Source: Desulfitobacterium hafniense DCB-2 (GTDB taxonomy: Bacteria > Bacillota > Desulfitobacteriia > Desulfitobacteriales > Desulfitobacteriaceae). Taken from it: a DNA stretch of 64,000 nt. Location of the stretch: positions 3,631,001-3,695,000 of the forward strand of contig NC_011830.1 of the NCBI RefSeq assembly GCF_000021925.1, written 5' to 3'. The position numbers were made by a program, and so were the translations under genes. The notes under the pieces were generated by a model. The model saw only the letters and a program-made list of their open reading frames with translations. It did not search any database and was not told the DNA's origin. Below, in pieces: positions 1 through 6,776 of the stretch (position 1 is its first letter; each line of letters begins with the position of its first letter).

Positions 1-790
1 GATGGGAAAGGGATTGAAGAGCGGGAACCATGCTTAAATCCAGGGTATTCCGGGTATAGGTTTCAAAAGTACGAATTCCCCGTTCACAGAACATGACCTG
101 GTAGTTGCCGCCATCCATAATGTACTCGGCGGCCATCATCCATTCTTCAAGAGTTGCCGAGGGTCCTCGTTTTAAGAGAATGGGTTTATTGGTTTTGGCT
201 ACTTCTTTCAGGAGGAAGAAGTTCTGCATATTGCGGGCCCCGATTTGCAGGATATCTGCGTAATGGGCTACAAGTTCCACATCCCGCACATCCACTACTT
301 CGGTTATAACCAGCAATCCTGTCTCCTCCCTGGCCTCGGCAAGAAGCTTTAAGCCCTCCTCTTCCAAGCCCTGAAAAGCATACGGGGAAGTACGGGGTTT
401 GAAGGCTCCCCCCCTCAAGAAGGTAGCTCCTGCTTCTTTAACAGCATGGGCAGTCTCGATAATCTGGGCCCGGCTTTCCACACTGCAGGGTCCCGCCATC
501 ACGTGAATTTCTTCGCCGCCGATCTCATAATCGCCGATCTTGATAATGGTATTCCCACTCTGAAATTCACGGCTGACAAGTTTGTACGGCGCCAGAATCG
601 GAACCACTTTCTCTACCCAAGGCAGGGCTTCCAGATCCAGGGCTTTCAGCCGTGAGCGATCCCCTACAGCACCGATGATGATCTTCTCCACCCCTTGGGA
701 GAGGTGAATTTTGAATCCTTCCTGGCTTAAACGCTCATTGATTTCCTGAACCTCTGCCTCACCGGCTCCACGCTTTAATACGATAATCAT
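1..790 (-). CDS. aroF: 3-deoxy-7-phosphoheptulonate synthase (DAHP synthase), C-terminus cut by window edge
   Basis: Condenses phosphoenolpyruvate and erythrose-4-phosphate, the first step of the shikimate pathway, in the cytosol. Reading minus from ATG at 790, the protein opens with MIIVLKRGAGEAEVQEINER, the small ferredoxin-like regulatory domain of the AroF/AroA(G)-I-beta type, followed from about residue 100 by the TIM-barrel with VMAGPCSVES, GATFLRGGAFKPRTSPYAFQ and ILLKRGPSAT. About 263 of roughly 340 residues lie in the window; the gene leaves it at base 1. It follows aroH and a HutP-like gene on the same strand, so it is probably the third gene of an aromatic biosynthesis operon whose leader is at 1692-1928. 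Family assignment is firm; feedback specificity cannot be read. Confidence 0.93.
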   Translation of the reverse strand, partial: MIIVLKRGAGEAEVQEINERLSQEGFKIHLSQGVEKIIIGAVGDRSRLKALDLEALPWVEKVVPILAPYKLVSREFQSGNTIIKIGDYEIGGEEIHVMAGPCSVESRAQIIETAHAVKEAGATFLRGGAFKPRTSPYAFQGLEEEGLKLLAEAREETGLLVITEVVDVRDVELVAHYADILQIGARNMQNFFLLKEVAKTNKPILLKRGPSATLEEWMMAAEYIMDGGNYQVMFCERGIRTFETYTRNTLDLSMVPALQSLSH

Positions 791-870
791 AATGTTCCAC
801 TCCTTAACTACCATCCTACATTTTTCCACTACTCACCGGCAAGGTGAGCAAAATCTACCATAATACAACT

Positions 871-1236
871 CTACTCAACAAGATCTCTGCGTAAATTAAC
901 GGCATCCCTTAGATAGACCGGCTGAATTTCTTCCTGGGTCAAAGCAGACTCCACATGAAGCAGCACGCGGATGCACATCGGCAATGAACCCGGAACAGGA
1001 ACTTCATTCAGACAGATCATAGGGACCCGGTCCCAGCCCAGCTGGCGGGCGAAAGTTGCCGGGAATGCCGCATCAATATCCTTGGTCAGGGTGAAGATGG
1101 CACTGATAATATCCGTTGTTGCTAAAGAATTGCGCTTGATCATCTCCTGCAAAAGCTCTTGTGTCCCTTCACGAATGTGTTCAGCATTATTTTCTTGAAT
1201 CGTAATGGCACCCCGTATACCACGAACTCTTGTCAC
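871..1236 (-). CDS. aroH: Chorismate mutase, AroH type
   Basis: Rearranges chorismate to prephenate for phenylalanine and tyrosine synthesis. The 121-residue length and the start TRVRGIRGAITI fit the monofunctional trimeric Bacillus AroH family rather than the helical AroQ type. Likely active-site residues are the N-terminal Arg of VRGIRGA, the Glu of CLNEVPVPGSLP and the Arg of CIRVLLHV. A GTG start at 1236 is chosen because GGAGGTG lies 8 bases upstream; the ATG overlapping it is followed at once by TGA. It lies 18 bases downstream of the HutP-like gene and 80 bases upstream of aroF, so all three are probably cotranscribed. Confidence 0.93.
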   Translation of the reverse strand: MTRVRGIRGAITIQENNAEHIREGTQELLQEMIKRNSLATTDIISAIFTLTKDIDAAFPATFARQLGWDRVPMICLNEVPVPGSLPMCIRVLLHVESALTQEEIQPVYLRDAVNLRRDLVE

Positions 1237-1253
1237 ATTGGTTCACCTCCCTT

Positions 1254-1682
1254 TTAGTCCTTGATTTCTTTCGGCGCCGCCCTATGTCCCAGGCCTACCG
1301 CCACCTCATCCAAATGCAATAAACCCACGCCGAAGAAAACCGCTACCGATAAATGTTCATCTCTTCTGGCAATGCCTATTTTTCCACCGATATTCAATCC
1401 CATGGCCTTGGGCATAATCTGGCTCAAAGCTTCCCGGGTTGCACCGGCAACGGCTCCTTCATCGCCATGGGTTTCTTGAATGACCCCTTCCCGTTTCGCG
1501 GCAACAATGGCTCTTTCCACGATTTTTTTAATAGCTGTAAGATATTCGCCCCCATAATCCACCGCCACAGTGCGAATGCCGTGGCGTCCGAAACCGTCCT
1601 TCAAGTGAACCTCCTCTTCACGGCTTTCAGCCATAGCCATCCGCATCGCCGCCATAGCAATTTTCTTACTTTCAGCAACCAT
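1254..1682 (-). CDS. HutP-family RNA-binding regulator homologue
   Basis: HutP of Bacillus is a hexameric, histidine- and Mg-dependent RNA-binding antiterminator of the histidine-utilisation operon. This 142-residue protein has the family's C-terminal signature: GGKIGIARRDEHLSVAVFFG followed by GLLHLDEVAVGLGHRA, where His residues and Glu of the HLDE segment correspond to metal/ligand positions in HutP. No hut genes are nearby; it is the first gene of an operon with aroH and aroF. ATG at 1682 is preferred because AAAGGA sits 8 bases upstream; the ATG at 1691 is too close to it. The upstream leader contains a terminator and repeated UAG-bearing motifs, so control of this operon by the protein itself is a reasonable inference. 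Ligand unknown. Confidence 0.8.
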   Translation of the reverse strand: MVAESKKIAMAAMRMAMAESREEEVHLKDGFGRHGIRTVAVDYGGEYLTAIKKIVERAIVAAKREGVIQETHGDEGAVAGATREALSQIMPKAMGLNIGGKIGIARRDEHLSVAVFFGVGLLHLDEVAVGLGHRAAPKEIKD

Positions 1683-1691
1683 TCTATTCAT

Positions 1692-1928
1692 TCCTTTCCC
1701 TAAAGGGATTCCTTGGCTTAGATTAACCCATCCTTAATAGTACTACACTATGTGCTTTAGCACATTAGGACATTTTACCTAAAAAAGAAAACAAAAAAGA
1801 CACCTACGGTGTCTAATTCACTAAATCACCGTCCTACCATCCTTCCTTTATTAAATTTAAGAGTAAAAGATAAGAGAACCACAACCGTCCTACACTATGC
1901 CCTACACCAGCTGTCGGATTAGATATTA
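1692..1928 (-). promoter_or_regulatory. Long attenuator-like leader of the hutP-like/aro operon
   Basis: This 240-base untranslated leader holds, in RNA order, TAGGACGGT (minus strand of 1884-1892), CATAGTGTAG (1890-1899), a second TAGGACGGT (1828-1836), a terminator hairpin (1792-1814), a small hairpin with ATGTGC/GCACAT arms and a second CATAGTGTAG (1743-1752). Several UAG triplets precede the terminator. HutP is known to bind spaced NAG triplets to cause antitermination, so this arrangement suggests the HutP-like product acts here. The regulatory reading is inference; the repeats and the hairpin are directly visible. No T-box core (GGTGGNACCGCG) was found. Confidence 0.55.
1792..1814 (-). 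terminator. Intrinsic terminator inside the aro operon leader
   Basis: Minus-strand AGACACC-GTA-GGTGTCT is followed by TTTTTTG. It lies downstream of the promoter at 1935-1963 and upstream of the first gene, the position of an attenuator. nhaA already has its own terminator at 1975-2012. Confidence 0.7.
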
Positions 1929-1934
1929 AATTAT

Positions 1935-1963
1935 ATTATATAATGCATTAGGATCATTTTCAA
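1935..1963 (-). promoter_or_regulatory. Predicted sigma-A promoter of the hutP-like/aroH/aroF operon
   Basis: On the minus strand TTGAAA (1958-1963) and TATAAT (1935-1940) are separated by exactly 17 bases, a near-perfect housekeeping promoter. It would start transcription near 1928, giving a leader of about 240 bases before the HutP-like gene. Confidence 0.75.
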
Positions 1964-1974
1964 GACAGGAGCCA

Positions 1975-2012
1975 AAAGAAAAAGCAGGCCCCTTTTTTCC
2001 AGAGGACCTGCT
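1975..2012 (-). terminator. Terminator of nhaA
   Basis: Minus-strand AGCAGG...CCTGCT hairpin with an A-rich loop followed by TTTTTCTTTT, starting 12 bases after the nhaA stop codon. Confidence 0.7.
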
Positions 2013-2023
2013 CCAGCCACACC

Positions 2024-3193
2024 TTAAGCCTGAGTGTCTTTGACTTTCTTGATTCCGAGCACTTTACCCAAGGCGAAAGCAATGACCGCCGCAACTGCAC
2101 TGAACAGTGCTCCCATCTTTGCTGCTCCCTGCAGACCCGGATCAATAAAGGCTACACCCGAGACGAATAGGGCAACGGTAAGTCCCATAGCCGCTATCAC
2201 GCCGGCCACCAGGAGCTCTTTATACCCCATGCCTTTGGGGAAGGGAAAGCCGATGACTGTAGCCAAAGAACCCATGAGGAATATGCCGATGGTTTTTCCG
2301 CCGACGAGAGCAATGAGAACCAGCCAGGTGAGAGTGTTGATTTCTGAGAATTCCACCCCCGCATTGGTTAATCCAAATAAAAGCAGGCCGAAGTCCACGA
2401 ATATTTTCCATTCGTGCTCAAATGTTTTCAGAGTGGAGTGATCCTGGGGATCATCTTCGAATAAGCCGAATTCCTCCCGGGGAGGATGGGGCAGGAAGGG
2501 AACGATAAACACCAGGGCCAAAGCCGGGTGAATATGGGCCAGATAAAGGCCGGCCCAGCTCAGAATTCCCCCCAAGATGATATAAGGCCAGTAGCTCTGA
2601 ACATTTTTGCGTCTGAGCAGATAAGCAACCAGCATACCCGCCACAGTGAGCAATAACCAGAGGGGTGCCACCGGGTTGGCGGGATCAGGGTAGAAGAAGG
2701 CAATAATCATCAGACCGATGCCATCATCGACAATAGCCAGAAGCAGCAAGAAAGAGACCGCAGCATGCTGAGCTCCAAACACTACCCTTGCCACCAGCCA
2801 GGCTAAAGCAATATCGGTGGCTGTAGGGATACCCCAGCCTCTGGCAAACTCAGGACTCCCGATCAGGGCATTTAAACCAAGAAAGACAAGGGCTGGGCCC
2901 AGAACTCCGCCAAGGGTGGCCATCAGAGGATTGATCGCCCTTTTAAGGGGATTTAAGCTTCCTCCGGGCAGCAGGCTTTGAGTAATTTCTATCGCTGCCA
3001 TGGCAAAAAAGAACACCATAAAGATATCGTTGACAAAGAAATGAAGAGATATATGGCCGATAATTTCATTGTGGACAAAATGATGGTAGTTTTCCGGCGC
3101 TAAATTAGCCCAAACAAGTGCGATAAGGACACCTAGAATTAATGGAATCGAAAACTCCTGCAAAAAATTGATGGTCTTTTTCTGCGTACTCAC
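2024..3193 (-). CDS. nhaA: Na+/H+ antiporter NhaA
   Basis: Integral membrane antiporter that exchanges cytoplasmic Na+ for external H+ for sodium and pH homeostasis. The 389-residue length and many hydrophobic helices fit the family. The ion-binding Asp pair is visible in LAIVDDGIGLMIIAFFY (about residue 155) and the helix IV motif in GIPTATDIALAWL (about residue 125). Start is GTG at 3193 with GAGGAGG 7 bases upstream. It is monocistronic: a promoter, a c-di-GMP-I type riboswitch and a terminator lie upstream and another terminator downstream, so expression is probably controlled by riboswitch-dependent termination. Confidence 0.95.
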   Translation of the reverse strand: MSTQKKTINFLQEFSIPLILGVLIALVWANLAPENYHHFVHNEIIGHISLHFFVNDIFMVFFFAMAAIEITQSLLPGGSLNPLKRAINPLMATLGGVLGPALVFLGLNALIGSPEFARGWGIPTATDIALAWLVARVVFGAQHAAVSFLLLLAIVDDGIGLMIIAFFYPDPANPVAPLWLLLTVAGMLVAYLLRRKNVQSYWPYIILGGILSWAGLYLAHIHPALALVFIVPFLPHPPREEFGLFEDDPQDHSTLKTFEHEWKIFVDFGLLLFGLTNAGVEFSEINTLTWLVLIALVGGKTIGIFLMGSLATVIGFPFPKGMGYKELLVAGVIAAMGLTVALFVSGVAFIDPGLQGAAKMGALFSAVAAVIAFALGKVLGIKKVKDTQA

Positions 3194-3329
3194 TGGTCTT
3201 CCTCCTCAAGTTAAAAATAATGTGTAAAATGTTCCTTATATTTTCACGCCCCACAAAAGGCGACACTGCCGGCTGCCTTATACTGCTGTTCAACCCTTTA
3301 TTCTTCCCAACAGGGCAAAAAAAGCATAC

Positions 3330-3362
3330 AAAAAGAGAGTAGTCCAAAAAGGAACTACTCTC
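3330..3362 (-). terminator. Riboswitch expression-platform terminator upstream of nhaA
   Basis: Minus-strand GAGAGTAGTTCC-TTTTT-GGACTACTCTC followed by TTTTTG. It directly follows the riboswitch aptamer. The aptamer's 3' closing strand also contains GTAGTT, so the 3' arm of the terminator could alternatively pair with the aptamer, which would make the two folds mutually exclusive. Confidence 0.8.
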
Positions 3363-3379
3363 CCCTAAGAAGTTCTAAC

Positions 3380-3473
3380 TACTTGTAGCCTGGCGATCCT
3401 AGCCGGTCTTGCGCGACGGCCTTAGACCCATAGCTTTAGCGTCCTTTGCTTTCACAAAGTTTGCTCCAACCAT
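3380..3473 (-). ncRNA. c-di-GMP-I (GEMM) type riboswitch aptamer
   Basis: The minus strand carries the GEMM core in order: GGAGCAAA, a stem CTTTGT-GAAA-GCAAAG with a GNRA tetraloop, GACGCTAAAGC, TATGGGTCTAAGG, a variable stem, then GATCGCCAGGCTAC. These match the conserved blocks of c-di-GMP-I riboswitches (GCAAACC-GAAA-GGGACGCAAAGC, GGGTCTAAGG, GCCGGGTTACC). The P1 strands at 3463-3469 and 3383-3389 pair with one mismatch. It is followed by a terminator and then nhaA. Ligand class is by motif match; a related-dinucleotide variant cannot be excluded. Confidence 0.85.
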
Positions 3474-3501
3474 CAACGATAATATAATTTTCAGATACTT
3501 T

Positions 3502-3531
3502 AGTATAGCATAGATAAACTGCCTTAAGCAA
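3502..3531 (-). promoter_or_regulatory. Predicted promoter of the riboswitch-nhaA transcript
   Basis: Minus-strand TTGCTT (3526-3531) and TATACT (3502-3507) separated by 18 bases, placed about 30 bases upstream of the aptamer. Confidence 0.55.
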
Positions 3532-3573
3532 TAAAACCCGGCAAATTTCTGCATTTTTCTTGTTTTCCATACT

Positions 3574-4152
3574 TCAGCGCCCGACTCTCAAGGTTTGAAT
3601 ATTATGCTCGATCATTAGGGTCTGATTAAGCCGCGGCTCTGTCAGGGCGGAATCTTTCTTAATCACCTGGATGCGAACAATAGTGGGCACATTGGTTCCA
3701 TCCAATTGAATTACTCCTGTTTGAGCAGGAATCTCCAACTCTCCCCGTGCCAACGTTCCCAGAGTTTTGCCATTTTGGATCACGCGAACCGGAGCAGCGG
3801 GGACCGCCTTGAGGGTGATCAGGGAAGTTTGGGGAATCGTTTCCTGAATCAAGTTCGGGGTGACCGTACTTGATACCGGTGTACTGTCCAAGGAGGGGGC
3901 TTCTATGTTTTGGGCCACGGAAATATAGTAACCTACAGGGTCTTTGGCTAACCCTAAGGCCATTTGAGCTAAAACCAAGAAGACAGCAGAGAGAACCACT
4001 GCCCGAATAATGACCTTCTCAAATCTAAGCAAGCCCGTGGGCGCACTATGCCGATAGTTCCTGACACGGGATGCGCTTCTTCCGGAACGAGGAATGAACC
4101 CGCTCCGCTTTTTATACTTACTAAAAAATTGCCACCGACGCATAAACTTCAC
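3574..4152 (-). CDS. Hypothetical single-pass membrane protein
   Basis: Not recognised. The 192-residue product has a very basic N-terminus (rich in Arg, Lys and Ser, residues 1-45), one membrane segment at about residues 47-68 (VIIRAVVLSAVFLVLAQMAL) and a predicted extracytoplasmic domain rich in Thr, Val and Pro. The C-terminal half, with RVIQNGKTLGTLARGELEIP and IQLDGTNVPTIVRIQVI, looks like a small beta-rich domain. It probably has an inside-basic, outside-domain topology. It stands alone between the flavoprotein gene upstream and the nhaA regulatory region downstream. No catalytic motif is visible. Confidence 0.65.
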   Translation of the reverse strand: MKFMRRWQFFSKYKKRSGFIPRSGRSASRVRNYRHSAPTGLLRFEKVIIRAVVLSAVFLVLAQMALGLAKDPVGYYISVAQNIEAPSLDSTPVSSTVTPNLIQETIPQTSLITLKAVPAAPVRVIQNGKTLGTLARGELEIPAQTGVIQLDGTNVPTIVRIQVIKKDSALTEPRLNQTLMIEHNIQTLRVGR

Positions 4153-4235
4153 CTCATCACCAGTTTATGCAACCGTGGCGGAACTAAGACATGATTCTTA
4201 TCTTAGAATGTGCAGATTCTAGGTGTTACGGAGTA

Positions 4236-5495
4236 CTAGTCATCGACTGAGGCGTATTCCCCCGCCCCCCGGCCGGCCCGGTACCCCATGGCAAAGGCTG
4301 CCTGCAGGTTATATCCTCCCGTCACTCCGTCCACATCCACTACTTCTCCGGCCCAATAAAGACCCTTAATCTTTTTGGAAGCCATGGTCTTGGGATCGAT
4401 TTCTTTGACATCCACTCCTCCGGCGGTCACGATAGCTGCCGCTAAAGGCAGAGTCTCTTTGATAGTTAAAGGAAGTTCCTGCAACACATGGACCAGGTGT
4501 TTTCTTTCTTCTTTATTGATGCTATTGACCGCTTTCTCCGGGGGAATTTGGGACCATTGGATCACCAGGGGTATTAAGCTTTTGGGAAGCAGCTCATCCA
4601 GTGAGTTCTTGAATTGCTTATTCAAGTATTTCTTGAAATCTCTCTGCACTCTCTGATCCAATTGCTCCGCAGTTAAGGCCGGCTTAAGGTTAAGGGTCAA
4701 GCGAACCTTCTCCCCGCCGGCCAACGCTTCGCCTGCCCAACGGCTTAAGGTGAGAATGATGGGTCCTGAGACGCCGAAGTGAGTAAAAAGCATCTCCCCA
4801 AACTCCGTTTGCTGCTTTTTCCCGCCATACCACAACGTGGCTTCCACATTCCTTAAGGAAAGCCCTTGAACCTGCTTTACCCAATCTTCATAAGTTCTCA
4901 AGGGAACAAGAGATGGCCGTGGGGGAATCACCTTATGCCCCAGCTTTTGAGCCATCTTGTAGCCATCTCCGGCGGAGCCTGTGGCGGGGTAAGACCCCCC
5001 TCCCGTACAGACGATCACCGACTTGCCTTCAAGGACTTTCCCATTGCTTAAACGCACACCCCGGACCTTCTCTTCACCCAGGAGTATCTCTTCCACCGTC
5101 TGTCCGGTGGCCAGTTCCACCCCTGCATCCATAATATACTTGAGCAAGGCCTCAACGATTTGCTCGGCATCATCCGAGACAGGAAACACCCGCCCTCCCC
5201 GCTCAGTTTTGGTCTCAACACCATACTGAGCAAAGAAATCGCAAAGCCTTACATTATCAAATTCTCTTAAGATGCCATGGAGAAAACGTCCGTTGCCTGG
5301 ATAATTCCGAATAAAATCTCCCACATTTTCTGCATTGGTCAGATTGCAGCGTCCTTTGCCGGAAATGGCAATTTTACGCCCGGGACGTTCTTTCTTTTCC
5401 AGGAGCAGCACGTCGGCCCCCTTCAGGGCGGCTTGGCCTGCAGCCATAAGTCCGGCTGCTCCTGCTCCGATTACAATAACGCGTTCTTTCTTCAT
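4236..5495 (-). CDS. HI0933-family FAD-dependent oxidoreductase (BaiN/RdsA-like flavoprotein)
   Basis: A 419-residue cytosolic flavoprotein of the HI0933/YhiN group, whose precise substrate is poorly defined. The N-terminal dinucleotide-binding motif is VIGAGAAGLMAAGQAA (residues 6-21), followed by the family-specific GRKIAISGKGRCNLTNA (about 39-55). The second nucleotide-contact region VIVCTGGGSYPATGSAGDGY is near residue 160 and the C-terminal FAD motif GLYWAGEVVDVDGVTGGYNL near residue 375, ending with QAAFAMGYRAG. Length and motifs are complete. It is monocistronic as far as spacing shows. Confidence 0.9.
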   Translation of the reverse strand: MKKERVIVIGAGAAGLMAAGQAALKGADVLLLEKKERPGRKIAISGKGRCNLTNAENVGDFIRNYPGNGRFLHGILREFDNVRLCDFFAQYGVETKTERGGRVFPVSDDAEQIVEALLKYIMDAGVELATGQTVEEILLGEEKVRGVRLSNGKVLEGKSVIVCTGGGSYPATGSAGDGYKMAQKLGHKVIPPRPSLVPLRTYEDWVKQVQGLSLRNVEATLWYGGKKQQTEFGEMLFTHFGVSGPIILTLSRWAGEALAGGEKVRLTLNLKPALTAEQLDQRVQRDFKKYLNKQFKNSLDELLPKSLIPLVIQWSQIPPEKAVNSINKEERKHLVHVLQELPLTIKETLPLAAAIVTAGGVDVKEIDPKTMASKKIKGLYWAGEVVDVDGVTGGYNLQAAFAMGYRAGRGAGEYASVDD

Positions 5496-5578
5496 TCTTA
5501 ATCCTTTCTTGACTTAATCCTTTCTTGAACCCAATCCTTGAAGATCGACTGTATACATCATGGATTTGTTTAAAGTTT

Positions 5579-5607
5579 TTGTGCTTGCCACATTCTTATG
5601 CTATATT
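5579..5607 (+). promoter_or_regulatory. Predicted sigma-A promoter
   Basis: TTGTGC (5579-5584), 17-base spacer, TATATT (5602-5607). It precedes the His-tailed small protein gene at 5640, which has an AGGAGGG ribosome-binding site. Confidence 0.55.
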
Positions 5608-5639
5608 AAGTTTAAATTCAATTATAGGAGGGAATCAGT

Positions 5640-5948
5640 ATGGAATTGGATCAAAAAACGACTTTATTAATACAGATATCTGCTGCTGCAGCTACGAATG
5701 CCCTGGCCAGCCTTCGCTCAGCCGTTACGGATGCTAAAGCCTTGGGAGTGCCTAATGAAACGCTGCGCCAAGCCATTGAGCTGGCTCTGGAAATTCAGCA
5801 GCAGCCACTTTCCCATACCCAGCATTTAATGAATCAACTGCTAAGAGAACCTATTAAAAAAGGGACCTCCAAACAAGACGGCTCTTCACCTGCCCCACAT
5901 GTTCACGGGCCGGGTTGCAGCTGCGGTCATCATCACCATCATAATTAG
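5640..5948 (+). CDS. Small helical protein with His/Cys-rich C-terminal metal-binding tail
   Basis: The 102-residue product has two parts. Residues 1-65 form a predicted helical stretch (TLLIQISAAAATNALASLRS, then GVPNETLRQAIELALEIQQQ) that resembles the carboxymuconolactone decarboxylase/AhpD fold but lacks the CxxC redox pair. The last 20 residues, HVHGPGCSCGHHHHH plus Asn, are a strong metal-binding tail (Ni, Zn, Cu or Co). A role as a metal chaperone or store is possible but not shown. Promoter and RBS (AGGAGGGAATCAGT before ATG) are clear. A zinc-ribbon membrane protein and a DUF2085 protein follow on the same strand. Confidence 0.75.
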   Translation: MELDQKTTLLIQISAAAATNALASLRSAVTDAKALGVPNETLRQAIELALEIQQQPLSHTQHLMNQLLREPIKKGTSKQDGSSPAPHVHGPGCSCGHHHHHN

Positions 5949-5992
5949 CTCCGGCTGTTTTTACACTCACTGAGAGAGAGGGGAGAGAAGGA

Positions 5993-6376
5993 ATGTTCTG
6001 TCGCGAATGTGGTATGGAAATTGGCAAAAAAGTTAAGGTCTGCCCAAACTGTGGAGTCAAGCCGCTTCATGGAACCAAACATTGCCAAGCCTGTGGTGCG
6101 AATACTAAATCAAAGCATGAACTTTGCAAGAATTGCGGAGCGCAGCTTATTACGAAAGGGGCTGCTTTGAAAGAGGAGAATGCTCCCAAAACAGCCAAGG
6201 CCGCTTCATTCTGTATGCCGGTTGTCGGTATCATCCTTTTTTTTATTTGGCATGCCAAAGAGCCTGAAAAAGCCAAATCCATTTGTAATTGGACCATAGG
6301 CGGAGTTGCCTTTGGCATGATTCTTTATGTGTTCGGTATTGTCTGGGGAGGATTTAGTGCGGCAACAGGTTATTGA
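5993..6376 (+). CDS. Double zinc-ribbon membrane protein
   Basis: A 127-residue protein with two treble zinc-ribbon modules in residues 1-53: CRECGMEIGKKVKVCPNCG and CQACGANTKSKHELCKNCG. These are followed by a linker and two membrane segments (about 70-88 around FCMPVVGIILFFIW, and about 100-122 around IGGVAFGMILYVFGIVW). The ribbons should sit on the cytosolic side. Such proteins are common in Firmicutes and usually of unknown function. RBS GAGAGAAGG precedes the ATG. The stop codon is 3 bases from the next ATG, indicating translational coupling with the DUF2085 gene. Confidence 0.8.
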   Translation: MFCRECGMEIGKKVKVCPNCGVKPLHGTKHCQACGANTKSKHELCKNCGAQLITKGAALKEENAPKTAKAASFCMPVVGIILFFIWHAKEPEKAKSICNWTIGGVAFGMILYVFGIVWGGFSAATGY

Positions 6377-6378
6377 GC

Positions 6379-6747
6379 ATGAACATAAACATTGGCAAAG
6401 CCCTGCATTATTTGTTTCTATGCCACCGTCTGCCTGAACGATCCTTCTTTTTCAGGGGACGCCAATTTCCAGTCTGTGCAAGATGTACCGGAATAGCCTT
6501 CGGCTATATCCTTGGCGCACTCCTTGCTTTGAAGTATCACCCTGTACCACTGGGAACGATCATTCTCTTGCTTATTCCCTTAGGAATCGATGGGAGTGTT
6601 CAATATTTGGGGTTAGGGGAGAGCACGAATAAACGCAGACTATTGACCGGCATTGGGGCAGGAATCGCTACTGTTTTTTTACTGGCTAAAATTATTCTGA
6701 TGGGTATTAATCATGGCAGGCTCTTGTATGATTATATCATGTTTTAA
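6379..6747 (+). CDS. DUF2085 family membrane protein
   Basis: A 122-residue integral membrane protein. The DUF2085 signature is visible: LCHRLPERSFFFRGRQFPVC followed by ARCTGIAFGYILGA, i.e. conserved CHRxPxRSF and FPVCxRCTG. Three or four membrane helices follow, with LLLIPLGIDGSVQYLGLGES between them. The function of the family is unknown; the Cys pair suggests metal or redox binding. ATG at 6379 is used; a TTG at 6373 overlapping the preceding stop is an alternative. Cotranscribed with the zinc-ribbon gene. Confidence 0.82.
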   Translation: MNINIGKALHYLFLCHRLPERSFFFRGRQFPVCARCTGIAFGYILGALLALKYHPVPLGTIILLLIPLGIDGSVQYLGLGESTNKRRLLTGIGAGIATVFLLAKIILMGINHGRLLYDYIMF

Positions 6748-6776
6748 ATACAACAAAGCAAAGACCCTATACGGGG

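Noticed and set aside
1692..1928. T-box leader before the aro operon
   Set aside because: I looked for the GGTGGNACCGCG core and a Stem I pattern and found neither.
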